This document shows, in pieces, positions 62,840 through 64,000 of a DNA stretch of 64,000 bases; positions within the stretch are counted from its first letter, which is position 1, and each line of letters opens with the position of its first letter. Source of the DNA: Blastomonas fulva (lineage in GTDB: Bacteria; Pseudomonadota; Alphaproteobacteria; Sphingomonadales; Sphingomonadaceae); contig NZ_CP020084.1 in NCBI RefSeq assembly GCF_003431825.1, positions 81,830 to 145,829 of the forward strand, given 5' to 3'. Both the position numbers and the translations under genes were made by a program. The notes beneath the pieces were generated by a model that saw nothing but the letters and a program-made list of their open reading frames with translations, did no database searches and had not been told where the DNA came from.

Positions 62840-64000
62840 TCATCGCCCAAGCTCCTGATCATCGTCAATGGAAGGGTCCTGACGGCTCTGCTTTTCGTGC
62901 CGATGCCGGCATTTTTCTCTGGAAAGCTCGCTCTCCTGCGCGTCTGCCCTGCTGTTCTGCGCTCGCCCCTTCGGCCCTTCGATCTTCGTCTGCGCGCTGC
63001 GCTCTTCACTGTCGCGCATGGCCAGGTTCTGCCGCTCGCGCTGGTCCTTTTTGCCCGGGCGGTGATAGCATAGAGCTCCCCTTGCGCTGGCCTGCGCTCG
63101 AAGTCTGCCCTCTTTCTTCATCTCGATCTTGCGCGCCACCTCCTCCTCGGTCAGTTCGCGCTCAGGGTTCAATGGCCCTTCGATCGCCTCCCTGAGCTGC
63201 TGCGCTGCCCGCTCAGCCTCACTTAGCGCTACCTCTTTGCGATCTTTCGGCTCCTTCGGCGCGAGGTCAGGTTCTGCGCCTTCCCTATCCCCACCCCCCA
63301 ATTCCGCGCCATCCCCTGACGGTGGTGTGTATTCGGCGGCGCGCATGTCGGTGACACGCTCGAAACCCTTTGCGCGGGGTTCGTAATCTTTCCACGTCAG
63401 CCTGATCCGGGCAGCGGGGAAACCGTCGGGGAATTTCACGAACCCGTGCATGCTGGGCAGGTCGCTGATGTCGACCGGCATGACGAGTTCTTCAACGTTG
63501 GTCCGAGGCGTGATCGTCGATGCGTCGCGGTTGTCATTGTAGCCGTAGGAATAGGCTTCATCCATGATCCGGACCTGACGGTTCCCTATGAACTCGGAGC
63601 ATCGCCGAGACGTCTCGGGATCGGCCGTCTTGAGGATCAGTTTGGTGCCCGCCAGCGAGGCCAGATTGGTCGCCCCGTTCTCGCCATAGGTTTCTTCAAG
63701 CTTGTCGAAGGAATGCATGCCAAGCACGAAGGCGCCGCCAAACGCGCGCGCGGTCTGAAGGCCATGGTCGATCGCCGGGAGACGATGCAGCGCATGGACC
63801 TCGTCGATGAGAAACCAGGTGCGCAGATCGCGGCTCCGTCCCATGTGGAACAGCGCATTGACGGCTAGGTCCATCCAGAGGGTCAAAAGCGGGCGATTGA
63901 GGACCAGGTCCGGATGCGTGGAGGTAATGAAAAGGATCGATCCTTCCTTGACCTCGGTGGTCATCCAATTCTTGATCGAGAAGCCGGTTTCACCCGGAGG
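62840..64000 (-). CDS. traD: type IV coupling protein TraD (C-terminal part, 5' end outside window)
   Basis: About 387 codons of a TraD/TrwB ATPase that runs off the right edge without a stop. GSILFITSTHPDLVLNRPLL, FLIDEVHALHRLPAIDHGLQ (Walker B region), GTKLILKTADPETSRRCSEFIG and the TWKDYEPRAKGFE segment are typical. The N-terminal membrane part and Walker A lie beyond 64000. The last 170 residues are highly charged and low complexity and may include a late frameshift. TraD links the relaxosome to the secretion channel. Confidence 0.88.
   Translation of the reverse strand, partial: PPGETGFSIKNWMTTEVKEGSILFITSTHPDLVLNRPLLTLWMDLAVNALFHMGRSRDLRTWFLIDEVHALHRLPAIDHGLQTARAFGGAFVLGMHSFDKLEETYGENGATNLASLAGTKLILKTADPETSRRCSEFIGNRQVRIMDEAYSYGYNDNRDASTITPRTNVEELVMPVDISDLPSMHGFVKFPDGFPAARIRLTWKDYEPRAKGFERVTDMRAAEYTPPSGDGAELGGGDREGAEPDLAPKEPKDRKEVALSEAERAAQQLREAIEGPLNPERELTEEEVARKIEMKKEGRLRAQASARGALCYHRPGKKDQRERQNLAMRDSEERSAQTKIEGPKGRAQNSRADAQESELSREKCRHRHEKQSRQDPSIDDDQELGR

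Noticed and set aside
1..64000. CRISPR array, rRNA or tRNA genes
   Set aside because: No regularly spaced repeats, no rRNA-like stretch and no tRNA cloverleaf was recognised on either strand by eye.

Overview
The window looks like part of a large conjugative plasmid or integrative conjugative element of a GC-rich alphaproteobacterium, most likely a sphingomonad or erythrobacter-type organism. That assignment is an inference from high GC, the F-type TraH/TraG/TraD/TraI proteins, the TonB receptor/PCu(A)C/SCO copper genes and the IS407-type element. No rRNA, tRNA or replication gene is visible, so the replicon type is open.

Layout. (1) 1-4286: end of an F-type mating-pair operon (tail of an upstream gene, traH, traG). 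(2) 4316-7358: small genes, two convergent overlapping FCD-type regulators and a serine recombinase. (3) 7681-28616: a dense defence and toxin-antitoxin island: winged-helix protein, two-gene TIR operon, Fic protein with a nested palindromic operator, PIN/DUF4935 protein, HEPN-like protein, an intact IS3-family IS407-group element with a 4-bp target duplication, a VapBC45-like pair, a HEPN plus Mrr-like nuclease pair and, divergent from it across an 18-bp perfect palindrome, a four-gene set (SNF2 helicase, unknown protein, very large beta-class DNA methyltransferase, type III Res-like helicase-nuclease). An XRE/DUF4258-like pair follows. A second serine recombinase (28888-29472) closes this block. 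(4) 29817-33225: VapBC, an HTH/membrane-protein pair and an unknown lipoprotein between two diverged direct repeats. (5) 33542-37905: copper supply operon behind a 22-bp dyad. (6) 37957-48923: reduced-sulfur island: ArsR regulator without cysteines, two Prx6-type peroxiredoxins, persulfide dioxygenase, two YeeE/YedE halves, DUF2892, DUF442, sulfide:quinone oxidoreductase, SulP transporter, DUF3365 haem protein, DsrE-like protein and a TsdA-like dihaem cytochrome. (7) 48920-56201: truncated haemoglobin, cytochrome bd oxidase (cydABX), the cydDC exporter and Dps. (8) 56443-64000: a frameshift-rich stretch with broken thermonuclease, helicase and TraI relaxase genes, ending in traD, which runs off the right edge.

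How the parts fit. The transfer genes at both ends point inward and enclose about 55 kb of cargo. The cargo has a defence half and a respiratory/detoxification half. In the latter, SQR would pass sulfide electrons to quinone, the persulfide dioxygenase and peroxiredoxins would clear persulfide, and cytochrome bd, a sulfide-tolerant oxidase, would drain the quinol pool. This is a coherent, mobile package for respiration in the presence of sulfide.

The best candidate for an undescribed system is 15768-27349: HEPN, Mrr-like nuclease, SNF2 helicase, unknown linker protein, giant methyltransferase and Res-like helicase-nuclease. The methyltransferase carries a low-GC catalytic/target-recognition block inside GC-rich flanks, which suggests specificity swapping.
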